64,000 nucleotides of DNA, from NCBI GenBank assembly GCA_018241765.1, contig JAFEDD010000006.1, positions 1 to 64,000 on the forward strand, in the 5' to 3' direction. The DNA is from Pseudomonadota bacterium. GTDB taxonomy: Bacteria; Pseudomonadota; Gammaproteobacteria; Burkholderiales; Casimicrobiaceae. This document shows, piece after piece, positions 17,232 through 25,534 of this stretch. Positions within the stretch are counted from its first letter, which is position 1. Each line of letters opens with the position of its first letter. The position numbers were made by a program, and so were the translations under genes. Below the pieces are notes generated by a model. That model had not been told where the DNA came from, searched no databases, and saw only the letters and a list, made by a program, of their open reading frames with translations.

Positions 17232-19088
17232 ATGGAATTCCTGACCCAAAATTTCGCGCCGATCATGTTCGCCGGGCTGATCGTGTTTCTGCTGATCGGC
17301 TTTCCGGTCGCCTTCAGTCTCGGTGCCTGTGGCCTGTTCTTCGGCGTGATCGGCATCGCCCTGGGCCTGCTGCCCGAGGCGCTCATGCAGGCGTTGCCGC
17401 TGCGCATCTTCGGCATCATGCAGAACGAGACGTTGCTGGCGATTCCGTTCTTCACGTTGATGGGCCTCATTCTTGAACGCAGCGGCATGGCCGAGGATCT
17501 GCTCGACACCGTCGGCCAGGTGTTCGGTCCGCTGCGTGGCGGGCTGGGTTTTGCAGTCATCTTCGTGGGCGCGCTGCTGGCCGCGACGACCGGCGTGGTG
17601 GCCGCGTCGGTCATCTCGATGGGGCTGATTTCGCTGCCCATCATGTTGCGCTACGGGTACGACCGACGCCTTGCCAGCGGGATCATCGCAGCGTCCGGCA
17701 CGCTCGCGCAGATCATTCCGCCGTCTCTGGTGCTGATCGTGCTCGCCGATCAGCTCGGACGTAGCGTTGGCGACATGTACAAGGGCGCCTTCATTCCGGG
17801 CTTCGCGCTGACCGGCCTCTACGTCGTCTATGTGGCGATTCTTGCGATCGCCTTCCCAAAGCAGGCCCCGGCATTGCCCCTGGAGGCGCGCAGCTTCCGC
17901 GAGGCGAACGGTCGTTCGGGCTACGCCTCGCTGGTGGTGCTGACGGCGTTGTCGGCCACGGTCTCGGTGGTGCTCGCACGCCACATGACCGACATCCATA
18001 CATGGTGGGAGGGCAAGCCGGTGACGTTCGTCCCCACCGACGAGAAAATCGTCGTGGCGATGTGCGGGGGCGTGTTCCTCGCGTGGCTCATCGCGGTGGT
18101 CAATCGCGTGGCGCGCATCGGACTGCTGTCGCGGCTCGCCGAGCGCGTGACCTTCGTGCTGATTCCGCCGCTGCTGCTGATCTTTCTGGTGCTCGGCACC
18201 ATCTTTCTCGGTGTGGCGACGCCGACCGAGGGGGGCGCCATGGGCGCGGTCGGCGCCATGATCATGGCCATCGCGCGGCGACGGCTGGGGTTGTCGCTCT
18301 TGAAGCAGGCGCTCAATTCGACGCTGAAGCTGTCGGCGTTCGTCATGTTCATCCTGATTGGCGCGACGGTATTCAGCCTGACGTTTCAAGGGGTCGACGG
18401 ACCGCGTTGGGTAGAGCATCTGCTGACCCAACTGCCGGGTGGGCAAGTCGGCTTCCTGATCGTCGTCAACGTGCTGATCTTCGTTCTTGCGTTCTTCCTC
18501 GACTTCTTTGAGCTCTCCTTCATCGTGATTCCGCTGCTTGGTCCGGTCGCCGAGAAGCTTGGCATCGACCTCATCTGGTTCGGCGTGTTGATTGCGGTGA
18601 ACATGCAGACGTCGTTCATGCATCCCCCGTTCGGGTTCGCGCTTTTCTATCTGCGCTCGGTCGCTCCTGAGAAACCGTATACGGACCGCGTGACGAGCAA
18701 ACTGATGCAGCCCGTGACCACCATGCAGATCTACGTCGGCGCGATCCCGTTCGTGCTCATTCAATTGGTGATGGTCGGCATCCTGATCTTCTCGCCGCAA
18801 CTGGTCACGGGCAGTCTGGACAAAGCGGTCAACGTCGACATGAAAAAAGTCACCGAGGAGATGCAGAAGAGCCTCGATAGTGGCTCCATGGACACCGAGA
18901 GTTACGACAGCAAGCCGTTGTTCGGCGAGCCACCGAAACCACCCGGCGCCGCGCCGACCGATGCGCCGGGCAGCGCACCGTCCACCAGTCCCTCATCCGA
19001 CAAACCGTCGCCAGCGCCCGCGAGTGATGGCGGCTATGGCAGCGACGATCCGCTGAAGGCCTTGCAGGACGCAGCCAAGAAGCCCTAG
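17232..19088 (+). CDS. TRAP transporter large permease (DctM/TakM-like)
   Basis: Large permease of 618 residues. It has the DctM domain with repeated hydrophobic helices and family hallmarks such as ATTGVVAASVISMGLISLP and ASGTLAQIIPPSLVLIVLAD. A conserved C-terminal half contains GVATPTEGGAMGA. Ordinary DctM proteins are about 430 residues. This one has an extra hydrophobic insertion in the middle (about 230-330) and a proline/serine-rich hydrophilic tail after about residue 555. Both features occur in the longer TakM-type permeases of proteobacteria, so the frame is considered intact. Confidence 0.92.
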   Translation: MEFLTQNFAPIMFAGLIVFLLIGFPVAFSLGACGLFFGVIGIALGLLPEALMQALPLRIFGIMQNETLLAIPFFTLMGLILERSGMAEDLLDTVGQVFGPLRGGLGFAVIFVGALLAATTGVVAASVISMGLISLPIMLRYGYDRRLASGIIAASGTLAQIIPPSLVLIVLADQLGRSVGDMYKGAFIPGFALTGLYVVYVAILAIAFPKQAPALPLEARSFREANGRSGYASLVVLTALSATVSVVLARHMTDIHTWWEGKPVTFVPTDEKIVVAMCGGVFLAWLIAVVNRVARIGLLSRLAERVTFVLIPPLLLIFLVLGTIFLGVATPTEGGAMGAVGAMIMAIARRRLGLSLLKQALNSTLKLSAFVMFILIGATVFSLTFQGVDGPRWVEHLLTQLPGGQVGFLIVVNVLIFVLAFFLDFFELSFIVIPLLGPVAEKLGIDLIWFGVLIAVNMQTSFMHPPFGFALFYLRSVAPEKPYTDRVTSKLMQPVTTMQIYVGAIPFVLIQLVMVGILIFSPQLVTGSLDKAVNVDMKKVTEEMQKSLDSGSMDTESYDSKPLFGEPPKPPGAAPTDAPGSAPSTSPSSDKPSPAPASDGGYGSDDPLKALQDAAKKP

Positions 19089-19172
19089 CAGGCTGTCGCC
19101 ACGTCGGGGGCCGTGGCGTCCGCTGGGCTGCGCGGCACGAACCGTTCTCTCCGTATAACCGCAGCGCAAAAA

Positions 19173-19196
19173 AAAGCCGCGCACGAGGCGCGGCTT
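19173..19196. terminator. Bidirectional terminator between TRAP genes
   Basis: AAAGCCGCGC and GCGCGGCTTT arms around a short ACGAG loop, with an A-run on the left side, lie between the convergent large-permease and binding-protein genes. It would terminate both transcripts. Confidence 0.8.
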
Positions 19197-19224
19197 TGGT
19201 CGTGTGATCGACCCGTCGGGAGGA

Positions 19225-20307
19225 TCAGATCTTCACGCCGTTCATGTACTGGTTGAACGGATATTCCGATACGCGGTTCCAGAGAATCTGGTCGCGTTGG
19301 AACGTTCGCATGTCGTCGTAGATTTTCTTGAACTCGGGCGACTTGGCGTTGTGCTCCGCGTAGACTTCCTCGGCGGCCTTGAAGCCAGCGTCGATGACCG
19401 CCTTCGGGAATGCCGAGAGCTTGGTGCCACCGGCCACCAGTCGCTTCAGCGCGATCGGGTTGTAGGCCTGATATTTGGCGATCATGTCAGCCGCGGCGAC
19501 GGCCGCAGCCGCCTTGACGATGGCCTTGTTCTCAGGCGACAGCTTGGCGAAGGCCTTGTTGTTGATGAAGAACTCGAGGTCGGCGCTGCCTTCCCACCAA
19601 CCGGGGTAGTAGTAGTACGGCGCGACCTTGTTGAACCCGAGTTTCTCGTCGTCGTAGGGGCCGACGAACTCAGCTGCGTCGAGCGTGCCCTTTTCGAGCG
19701 CCTGGTAGATCTCGCCGGCGGGCATGTTTTGCGCGATGACGCCGAGCTTGGCCATCGACTCGCCGAACACGCCACCACCCATCCGCATCTTCAGTCCCTT
19801 CAGATCGGCGGGGGTCTTGATTTCCTTGCGGTACCAGCCGCCCATTTGCGTCGTCGTGTTGCCGGCGCTCAGTGTGTGGAAGTTGTACTTCGCGAACAAC
19901 GCATCGAGCAGCTTGCGGCCGTTGCCATAGTCCTTCCAGGCGGCCATCTGCAGCGTCGTCAGGCCATAGGGGACGGCGCAGCTGAACGCGAACGCCGGGT
20001 CCTTGCCCGTGAAGTAGTACGCGGCCGTGAGCGCCATCTCGATGGTGTCTTTTTCGAGCGCGTCGACGACGCCGAAGGCGGGCATCAGTTCGCCCGCCGC
20101 ATGCACCGATACCTCGAACTTGCCGCCAGAGAGTTCCTTGACGGTTTCGCCGAATTTGACGGCGCTGCCAAAGATCGTGTCGAGCGACTTCGGGAAGCTC
20201 GCCGCGAGGCGCCAACGCACGGCGGCCTGAGCATGGACGGCGGGCGCGGCGCCGGCCGCGAGAATGCCGGCAAGGCCGGCGTGTTTGATCAGAGAGCGAC
20301 GATCCAT
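19225..20307 (-). CDS. TRAP substrate-binding protein (TakP-like, alpha-keto acid type)
   Basis: Periplasmic solute-binding protein of 360 residues. A twin-arginine-like signal (MDRRSLIKHAGLAG, cleavage near VHAQA) is followed by the DctP fold. Segments GELMPAFGVVDALEK, AAYYFTGKDPAFAF, MGGWYRKEI, EFVGPYDDEKLG and YYYYPGWWEGS are those of the TakP subfamily, which binds 2-oxo acids such as pyruvate. AAGGAG precedes the ATG at 20307. The gene is convergent to its permease genes rather than in the same transcript, so expression may be set separately. Confidence 0.93.
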   Translation of the reverse strand: MDRRSLIKHAGLAGILAAGAAPAVHAQAAVRWRLAASFPKSLDTIFGSAVKFGETVKELSGGKFEVSVHAAGELMPAFGVVDALEKDTIEMALTAAYYFTGKDPAFAFSCAVPYGLTTLQMAAWKDYGNGRKLLDALFAKYNFHTLSAGNTTTQMGGWYRKEIKTPADLKGLKMRMGGGVFGESMAKLGVIAQNMPAGEIYQALEKGTLDAAEFVGPYDDEKLGFNKVAPYYYYPGWWEGSADLEFFINNKAFAKLSPENKAIVKAAAAVAAADMIAKYQAYNPIALKRLVAGGTKLSAFPKAVIDAGFKAAEEVYAEHNAKSPEFKKIYDDMRTFQRDQILWNRVSEYPFNQYMNGVKI

Positions 20308-20426
20308 GTGACGGAGACTCCTTTTAGTGAATTCGTGAAGCGAACGCGGCTTAGTGTAATGGCTGACGCAACGCTTCGCCATTGGCGTCATCCCGATGTC
20401 GGGCAAACGCCTGACCCCATGAAAAA

Positions 20427-20446
20427 GGCCCGCACGAGGCGGGCCC
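20427..20446 (-). terminator. Terminator after the CsgG-like gene
   Basis: GGCCCGC, an ACGAG-type loop and GCGGGCC, followed on the minus strand by a T-run, lie about 20 bases past the stop of the CsgG-like gene. This is a classical intrinsic terminator. Confidence 0.8.
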
Positions 20447-20467
20447 TGGAGCGTGACAGCCGAAAGG

Positions 20468-21535
20468 CTATTTCGCCAGTTCGTTCATCGTTGCCTGATC
20501 GAGCTGCCCGGAAATCGTCAGTCGGCGGTCGCGCTGGAAGGCGCGAATGGCGGCGACCGTCGCGCGGCCCATCAAGCCGTCCGGCGCGCCGGTGTTGTAG
20601 CCGAGCTGATTGAGCTTGACTTGCGCATCGCGAACGGAAAGGTGCGCGTTTTGCGCCGGGTTGGACGACGGGCCCGCGGCCTGACTCGATTGAACCGAGG
20701 CGCCCTGCTGTTGCGAGGAGCCTTCGACGGTCAAGCGTCCGCCCGTGCCCATGCCGCGGTCGCCCATCGATTGCGGCGCGTAGTTTTTCACGGCGTTGAT
20801 GATGTTGTTGTACGCGTCGGTGAACGCTGCGGTGACCACTTTGCCTTGCGGCGTGTTGGTGTAACCACCGGCGCCGCCAAACCCGGACGAACCGACGAGC
20901 ACGGCGCCGAGGTTGAAGTCGGTGTTCGATGAGGATCCTTCGGCGGCAGCGACCTGCACGCCGGAGCGGTTGTCGACCAGGGTCAGCATCACGGCCGCTT
21001 CGTTGGTCTGGATGCCACCGGCGATGGCGCCAAGCACGCCCAATCGACCGCCGAAACCGCCGAGCGCGCCACCCAGGCCGCTGGTGCCACGCGCACTCAT
21101 CAGCACTTCCGGCGTCAGCGAATAGTCGGCAGCCACCATCTGGCCCTTGCCGAAATTGGAGTTTTGACGCATTTCACCGGATTGCTGCAGTGCGCGCTCC
21201 TGCTGCATGTTGGCCATCGCGCGGCCACGTTCGACGACGATGAAGCAGTTGGACTGCTGGATCAGCAGACGCAGCACCGGGGAGGTTGAGCCCAGGCGGT
21301 ATTTGTCGAGGTAGGCGCGGTACCAATCGAGGCTCGTGTCCTCGACCAGCGCGATGGTGCCGGCCGGACGGTCGCAGCGTCCGAGCTTGGCGTTGACGTT
21401 TTGCGCGGCAGCGCCTCCGGCCGAACCGGTGGCGGCGGTGCGCGCCTGATCGGAGCCCACTTTGGGCTGCGTGGCATCGCAGCCGGCGAGCGCAACCGCA
21501 ACGGCGGCCAGGCTGAATGCGAAAATGCGTGACAT
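20468..21535 (-). CDS. CsgG/HfaB-like lipoprotein with C-terminal peptidoglycan-binding domain
   Basis: Protein of 355 residues beginning with a lipoprotein signal (LAGC lipobox, lipidated C19). The central part (about 50-260) resembles CsgG/HfaB outer-membrane secretion-channel proteins, including LRLLIQQSNCFIVVERGRAM and AAVMLTLVDNRSGVQVAAAEG. A low-complexity Ser/Gln linker leads to a PG_binding_1 domain (about 295-350, VKLNQLGYNTGAPDGLMG). CsgG exports curli subunits; no curli genes are seen here. The fusion suggests an outer-membrane lipoprotein that also touches the cell wall. The start at 21535 is set by the signal sequence and GAGGAGAGA upstream. Confidence 0.8.
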   Translation of the reverse strand: MSRIFAFSLAAVAVALAGCDATQPKVGSDQARTAATGSAGGAAAQNVNAKLGRCDRPAGTIALVEDTSLDWYRAYLDKYRLGSTSPVLRLLIQQSNCFIVVERGRAMANMQQERALQQSGEMRQNSNFGKGQMVAADYSLTPEVLMSARGTSGLGGALGGFGGRLGVLGAIAGGIQTNEAAVMLTLVDNRSGVQVAAAEGSSSNTDFNLGAVLVGSSGFGGAGGYTNTPQGKVVTAAFTDAYNNIINAVKNYAPQSMGDRGMGTGGRLTVEGSSQQQGASVQSSQAAGPSSNPAQNAHLSVRDAQVKLNQLGYNTGAPDGLMGRATVAAIRAFQRDRRLTISGQLDQATMNELAK

Positions 21536-21726
21536 GGGGTCTCTCCTCGGTGTTGAATCGTGTTCAAGATAAGACGCAATCGGCGCGCGCCAAGCGTCAT
21601 GGGCGATCGCGTTCTTTGGCGTCGAAAGCCCGCCGCGTGGCGCTCGTGTCAAGGTGCTGCTTTCTACAATGATAAAGAAAAGCGTCAAGTCCGACCAGTC
21701 GGCTCATCGGGCGCCCGACGGCGGGC

Positions 21727-22485
21727 ATGACACGGCTGGCGTTCGCGTGGCGGGTGTTGCGCCTCCTGGGCAAGCTCCAGATCGGGCTGTGGCTCTCCGC
21801 CACCTCCTTTGCCCGGGCCGACGCGCTCGAACGGCACGAAATCATCCGCGCGTGGTCGCGGGAACTGCTCGAGTTGGCCGGGCTCGAAGTGCGAGCGGTC
21901 GATTTTCCGAACGACACCGAGCGACCGGTGACGCTGGTGGCGAACCACGTGTCGTGGGCCGACATCTTCGCGCTCAACAGCGAACGGGCCTGCCACTTCA
22001 TCGCCAAGGCGGAGCTTCGACGATGGCCGCTCGCCGGACGCATGCTGGCCAACGTTGGCACCGTATTCATCAACCGCAACGACCGGCGCGACACGCATCG
22101 TTTGAAGGACGTCGTGCATCGCCTGCTGGCGGAGGGCGAAACCGTCGCCGTATTTCCTGAAGGCACGACCAGTCTGGGGCGCGACGTGCTGAAGTTCCAT
22201 CCCTCGTTGCTGGAGCCGATCGTGGCCAGCGAGGGCGAGGTGTGGGTAGTGGCGATCCGGTACTACCGGCGCCCGCGCGGGGCAGGTATGGCTGCGGAGC
22301 AACGCAGCGATGCCGCTGCCTACATCGACCGCATGAGCCTGCTCGATTCGTTGCGTGCGATTCACGCCGACGGGCCGATGGTCGCCGAAATCCGCTTCAT
22401 CGAGGCGATCCACTGTGCCGGACTGTCGCGACGCGAGGTTGCCGAACGTGCGCGCGCGCGTATCCGCGAGGTCGTTCAGTCCTGA
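21727..22485 (+). CDS. plsC: 1-acyl-sn-glycerol-3-phosphate acyltransferase
   Basis: PlsC-family acyltransferase of 252 residues that makes phosphatidic acid from lysophosphatidate. Catalytic block I, NHVSWAD, is at 73-79 and the phosphate-binding FPEGTTS is at 143-149. A membrane-associating N-terminal segment is present. The 3' end overlaps the convergent apaH gene by 10 bases. A second, shorter acyltransferase of the same superfamily lies at 46271, so redundancy or different acyl preference is likely. Confidence 0.88.
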   Translation: MTRLAFAWRVLRLLGKLQIGLWLSATSFARADALERHEIIRAWSRELLELAGLEVRAVDFPNDTERPVTLVANHVSWADIFALNSERACHFIAKAELRRWPLAGRMLANVGTVFINRNDRRDTHRLKDVVHRLLAEGETVAVFPEGTTSLGRDVLKFHPSLLEPIVASEGEVWVVAIRYYRRPRGAGMAAEQRSDAAAYIDRMSLLDSLRAIHADGPMVAEIRFIEAIHCAGLSRREVAERARARIREVVQS

Positions 22486-23306
22486 ATCAGTGCCAGGGGC
22501 TGCCGACTCGGAACCTGAAATACGGCGCCGTCGTCGAGGCGCCGGGCACTGAGCGACCCGCCCCACAGGCAACCCGAATCGAGCAGTGTGACATTCGGCC
22601 ACAGCCGCAGTCCTTCGCTCGACCAGTGGCCGGCGAGCAGCTTGCCGCCGGCCGAGCGGCGACCGGGATGCGCAAACCACGGTGCGAATCCCGGTGGCGC
22701 CGCCAGCGCGTCGCGCTTCTCGGCGAACTCCAGTTCGGATTCGGCGGTGCAGAAGCGCAGCCGCGCAAAGGCGTTGACGATGACGCGCGCCCGTGGCATG
22801 TCGCGCAACGCTTCGTGCCAGGTGCGTGGGTCATTGCCGAACAGGTGCTGAAGGAAGGCGCGGTAATCGGCGCCGCCCAGTCGCCGTTCGACCTCGCGGG
22901 CCAGCATTCGCGCGTCGGCGAGGCTCCACGCAGGCAGCACGCCCGCATGCACGACGGCGCAGTCGTCCACGTCGATCAGCAGCGGGCGCGCGCGCAACCA
23001 CGCGACGAGATCATCGGCATCGTCCGCCGCAAGCACTTGGTCGAGGGTGTCGCCCGCATGGGGCGTGGCAAAACCCGCGTGCGCCATGATCAGGAAAAAG
23101 TCATGATTTCCGAGCACGCTATCGGCAACACCACGCGCATTGAGTGCTTTGACGCGACGCAGCACGCCGGCCGAATCGGGGCCACGATTGACCAGGTCGC
23201 CCACGAACACGACGCGGTCGTGTGCCGGATCCAACCGGATCAAGGCGAGCAGCTCATCGAGTTCGGCCGCGCAACCCTGAACGTCCCCGATGACCCAGGT
23301 GCTCAT
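22476..23306 (-). CDS. apaH: Bis(5'-nucleosyl)-tetraphosphatase, symmetrical
   Basis: Calcineurin-like phosphoesterase of 276 residues that hydrolyses Ap4A to two ADP. Metal-binding motifs are GDVQG (7-11), GDLVNRGPDS and GNHD, plus a histidine in AVVHAGVLPAW and GHWSSEGL near the C-terminus. All are present in ApaH order. The ATG at 23306 starts directly at the fold; the frame stays open upstream without resemblance. It is not next to ksgA/pdxA as in enterobacteria. Confidence 0.93.
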   Translation of the reverse strand: MSTWVIGDVQGCAAELDELLALIRLDPAHDRVVFVGDLVNRGPDSAGVLRRVKALNARGVADSVLGNHDFFLIMAHAGFATPHAGDTLDQVLAADDADDLVAWLRARPLLIDVDDCAVVHAGVLPAWSLADARMLAREVERRLGGADYRAFLQHLFGNDPRTWHEALRDMPRARVIVNAFARLRFCTAESELEFAEKRDALAAPPGFAPWFAHPGRRSAGGKLLAGHWSSEGLRLWPNVTLLDSGCLWGGSLSARRLDDGAVFQVPSRQPLALIQD

Positions 23307-23355
23307 GCGGCGCCCACCGCGTCGGTGCCGGAGCGCGCGCCATCGCGGGAACAAA

Positions 23356-23377
23356 AAACGCGCCAGGCGGCGCGTTT
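23356..23377 (-). terminator. Terminator between cytochrome c and apaH
   Basis: AAACGCGCC and GGCGCGTTT arms with a short loop, preceded by an A-run on the plus strand (a T-run on the minus strand), lie about 25 bases past the cytochrome c stop. Confidence 0.75.
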
Positions 23378-23403
23378 CGTTCGGATCGAGCCAGCGCGGT
23401 CGA

Positions 23404-23922
23404 TCACTTGGCCTTCGCAATCAGCACGTCGACGGCGGCCTTGACCTCGGCGTCCGAAAGCGTCGCGGCACCGCCGCGCGCAGGCATGGTCTTGAAGCCC
23501 TTGATGGCGTGGTCGTACAACGTCGCGGCACCTTCGGCCAGTCGCGGCGCCCAGGCCGCCTTGTCGCCCGCTTTGGGCGCACCGGCGATGCCCGTGCCGT
23601 GGCAGGCGACGCATGATTCATTGAACACCTGATCGCCAGTCTTGGCCTTGGCGGCGACGGCTGGCGCCGCAGCAGCGGCGGGTGCCGCGCTGGCGGCGCT
23701 GGCGTTGGTGTCTGCGGCAGCGCCTTCCGTCGAGACGAGCGTGCCAACCGGTTTGATGCGTTCGATGACCAGACGCTTGCTCTCGGCGGTATCGATGCGC
23801 TTGGCGCTGGTCACCAGTTGCGAGCCGAGAATCGCAACGGTCACGGGCGTTATCAGGGCAAGCGCCGCGACGACGATGAGTTGCTTCGGGGTCTTGATCA
23901 AAGTGCCGTGTTCTTCGCTCAT
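23404..23922 (-). CDS. Membrane-anchored cytochrome c5-like protein
   Basis: Protein of 172 residues with an N-terminal membrane anchor (about 15-38), an alanine-rich linker and a single class-I heme domain. The heme site is CVACH (C104, C107, H108) and the likely axial methionine lies in FKTMPARGG. It resembles the cytochrome c5 family found in betaproteobacterial respiratory chains. The ATG at 23922 is chosen because it begins the anchor helix. The ccm genes at 55.6-59.4 kb would supply part of its heme-attachment machinery. Confidence 0.9.
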   Translation of the reverse strand: MSEEHGTLIKTPKQLIVVAALALITPVTVAILGSQLVTSAKRIDTAESKRLVIERIKPVGTLVSTEGAAADTNASAASAAPAAAAAPAVAAKAKTGDQVFNESCVACHGTGIAGAPKAGDKAAWAPRLAEGAATLYDHAIKGFKTMPARGGAATLSDAEVKAAVDVLIAKAK

Positions 23923-24031
23923 GGCCGGTTGCTGGCGTGTGGGTTGGGTTTGGCGGATGCTGCCTTGCCGAGGCGAGAGCGCCCGGCAATCGACGATTAT
24001 AGCGGCCGCCATGGCTCGATTTGTCTGCGCC

Positions 24032-24037
24032 TATAAT
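24032..24037 (+). promoter_or_regulatory. -10 element of tRNA-Arg
   Basis: A perfect TATAAT lies 10 bases before the mature tRNA 5' end. No good -35 hexamer is seen at 17 bases upstream. Confidence 0.6.
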
Positions 24038-24047
24038 CCGTGGACTC

Positions 24048-24124
24048 GCGCCCGTAGCTCAGCTGGATAGAGTATTGGTTTCCGAAGCCAAGGGTCACAG
24101 GTTCGACTCCTGTCGGGCGCGCCA
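24048..24124 (+). tRNA. tRNA-Arg (CCG)
   Basis: A 77-base tRNA with encoded CCA. The acceptor stem pairs GCGCCCG with CGGGCGC. The D arm contains GCTCAGCTGGATAGAG. The anticodon loop TTCCGAA reads CCG between stems TTGGT and GCCAA. The T arm contains GGTTCGACTCC. It decodes CGG arginine codons. No integrase or attachment duplication is seen beside it. Confidence 0.97.
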
Positions 24125-24146
24125 TCGACAGCGCATCTTCCCTGGT

Positions 24147-24860
24147 TCAGCCGTCGCCTCCTCCGATGAGGCGCTCGTGCTCGCGACGCTCGCGCTCGGT
24201 GATCAAACGAACGAAGGCCTTGCCGTCGCGCATGTGGGCGAAGGCGGCATAGCCGCGCTCGAGAAAATCGTGCAGCGCGCCGACGCCGGCGGCATGGGCT
24301 GGCCCGCGCATCAGGCGAAGCAGGCGACGCAGCAGCGGCATGCGGGCGAGGCGATCGAGTGCCGTGCCGATCTCGCTGGTCAACGCAATCTGGCGCAGGC
24401 GCTCGTCGTGTTCGCCCATGGCTCGATAGGCTTGCGCGTAGCGCTCGGCATCGATCGTCAGCGCGGCGCCGCCGGGCATCCGCGCGCGCAGCGCCGAGGC
24501 AAGGCGTGCGTCCAGCCGTTCGGCGAGGGCGTCCATTTCGAGCGCGGCCGCGAGCGTCGACAGCGCGCGATCGGGCAGGAACTTCACCAGAATGCGGATC
24601 ACGCGCTCGATATCGGCGTCGCGCTGTGCCAGATCGTCGGTCGTATAGAGTTCGACGAGAAAGAAATGCGCGGCAGGTGCGGTTTCGTCTGCGGCGAGGA
24701 GGTCGGCGTGCGTCGTCGCGAGCCGCTCTTGTTGCCAGCGACGGATTGCGAATCGATCGGCGGCGCTCTGCGGGTCCCGCGCAGCGCCATCCCGCGCTGC
24801 GCGCGCACGGCTGAAGTGCTCGCGCAGCGTGGTTTCATGCAGGTTGGAGGCGGCGCGCAT
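24147..24860 (-). CDS. FFLEELY-motif protein
   Basis: Soluble, mostly helical protein of 237 residues. It carries FFLVELYTTDDLAQRDADIE at 66-85, the variant of the FFLEELY signature that names this family of unknown function. The N-terminal part is rich in Arg and Ala, and the rest has leucine-rich amphipathic helices. The ATG at 24860 gives a plausible N-terminus; the frame remains open far upstream, antisense to the next gene. It stands alone between tRNA-Arg and the divergent Tat/GMC pair. Confidence 0.8.
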   Translation of the reverse strand: MRAASNLHETTLREHFSRARAARDGAARDPQSAADRFAIRRWQQERLATTHADLLAADETAPAAHFFLVELYTTDDLAQRDADIERVIRILVKFLPDRALSTLAAALEMDALAERLDARLASALRARMPGGAALTIDAERYAQAYRAMGEHDERLRQIALTSEIGTALDRLARMPLLRRLLRLMRGPAHAAGVGALHDFLERGYAAFAHMRDGKAFVRLITERERREHERLIGGGDG

Positions 24861-24956
24861 GGCGCAAGCGTAGGCCAAATGCGACCGAGCGCGTAGACCA
24901 CACACTCTAGATCGGCTCCCTACAATCGGTGCCAACGAGAGCGGGAGGAAGCTCGC

Positions 24957-25472
24957 ATGTGGACACGGCGTCGGGTGATTTTCATTGGCGTTGCCGGCGC
25001 GCTCGCTGCGGGCGCGACGGTGCTGATTCCGCGTCTGCGTGGCGCGTCCACGGCGCCAACCGGAGGCGCGCTGGTGCGCGATCACGGCGCGATGCTGCGA
25101 GCCGTTGCCCAGGCGTTGCTCGGGCCTGCGCTGCCCGGTGATGCTGGCGCGCGCACGGCGCAGGTCGACCGACTGCTCACCGCCTGCGAGGCGCTGCTCG
25201 ACAACCTTCCGCCGGTGACACGACGCGAAGTCGGGGATTTGTTCGGCCTGCTCGCGGTGAAACCGGCGCGCGCTCTGCTCGGATTGGCCGACGATTGGGC
25301 GGATGCCGGCGAGAGCGTCGTGCATGACTTCCTGGCCGGCTTGCGCGACAGCCGCATCGGCCTCAAGCAGCAAGCGTACTTTGCGCTGCATGACATGGTG
25401 TACGGAAGCTTCTATGCCGAACCCGCCAATTGGGTGGCCATCGGCTATCCCGGCCCGCCCGATCTGCTCTGA
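24957..25472 (+). CDS. Tat-signal small subunit partner of a GMC oxidoreductase
   Basis: Protein of 171 residues with a twin-arginine leader (TRRRVIFIGVAGALAAG, about 3-19). The helical mature part resembles the gluconate 2-dehydrogenase subunit 3 type. In such enzymes the small subunit supplies the Tat signal that carries the flavoprotein across the membrane. GGGAGGAA precedes the ATG at 24957. The GMC oxidoreductase starts 62 bases downstream and lacks its own signal peptide, which fits piggy-back export. Substrate is unknown. Confidence 0.72.
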   Translation: MWTRRRVIFIGVAGALAAGATVLIPRLRGASTAPTGGALVRDHGAMLRAVAQALLGPALPGDAGARTAQVDRLLTACEALLDNLPPVTRREVGDLFGLLAVKPARALLGLADDWADAGESVVHDFLAGLRDSRIGLKQQAYFALHDMVYGSFYAEPANWVAIGYPGPPDLL

Positions 25473-25534
25473 GTCGCTGATGCGCGCGCCGTTCGCCATG
25501 TTTTTCGTCGTCGACTCCCGCGAGGCTTACCGAC

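Noticed and set aside
16470..18800. A 776-codon minus-strand open frame
   Set aside because: Antisense to both TRAP permease genes, with the extreme Arg/His/Gln/Glu composition expected of a complement frame.
24048..24124. tRNA-Arg as an integration site
   Set aside because: No integrase lies near it, and no duplicate of the tRNA 3' end was noticed in the neighbourhood.
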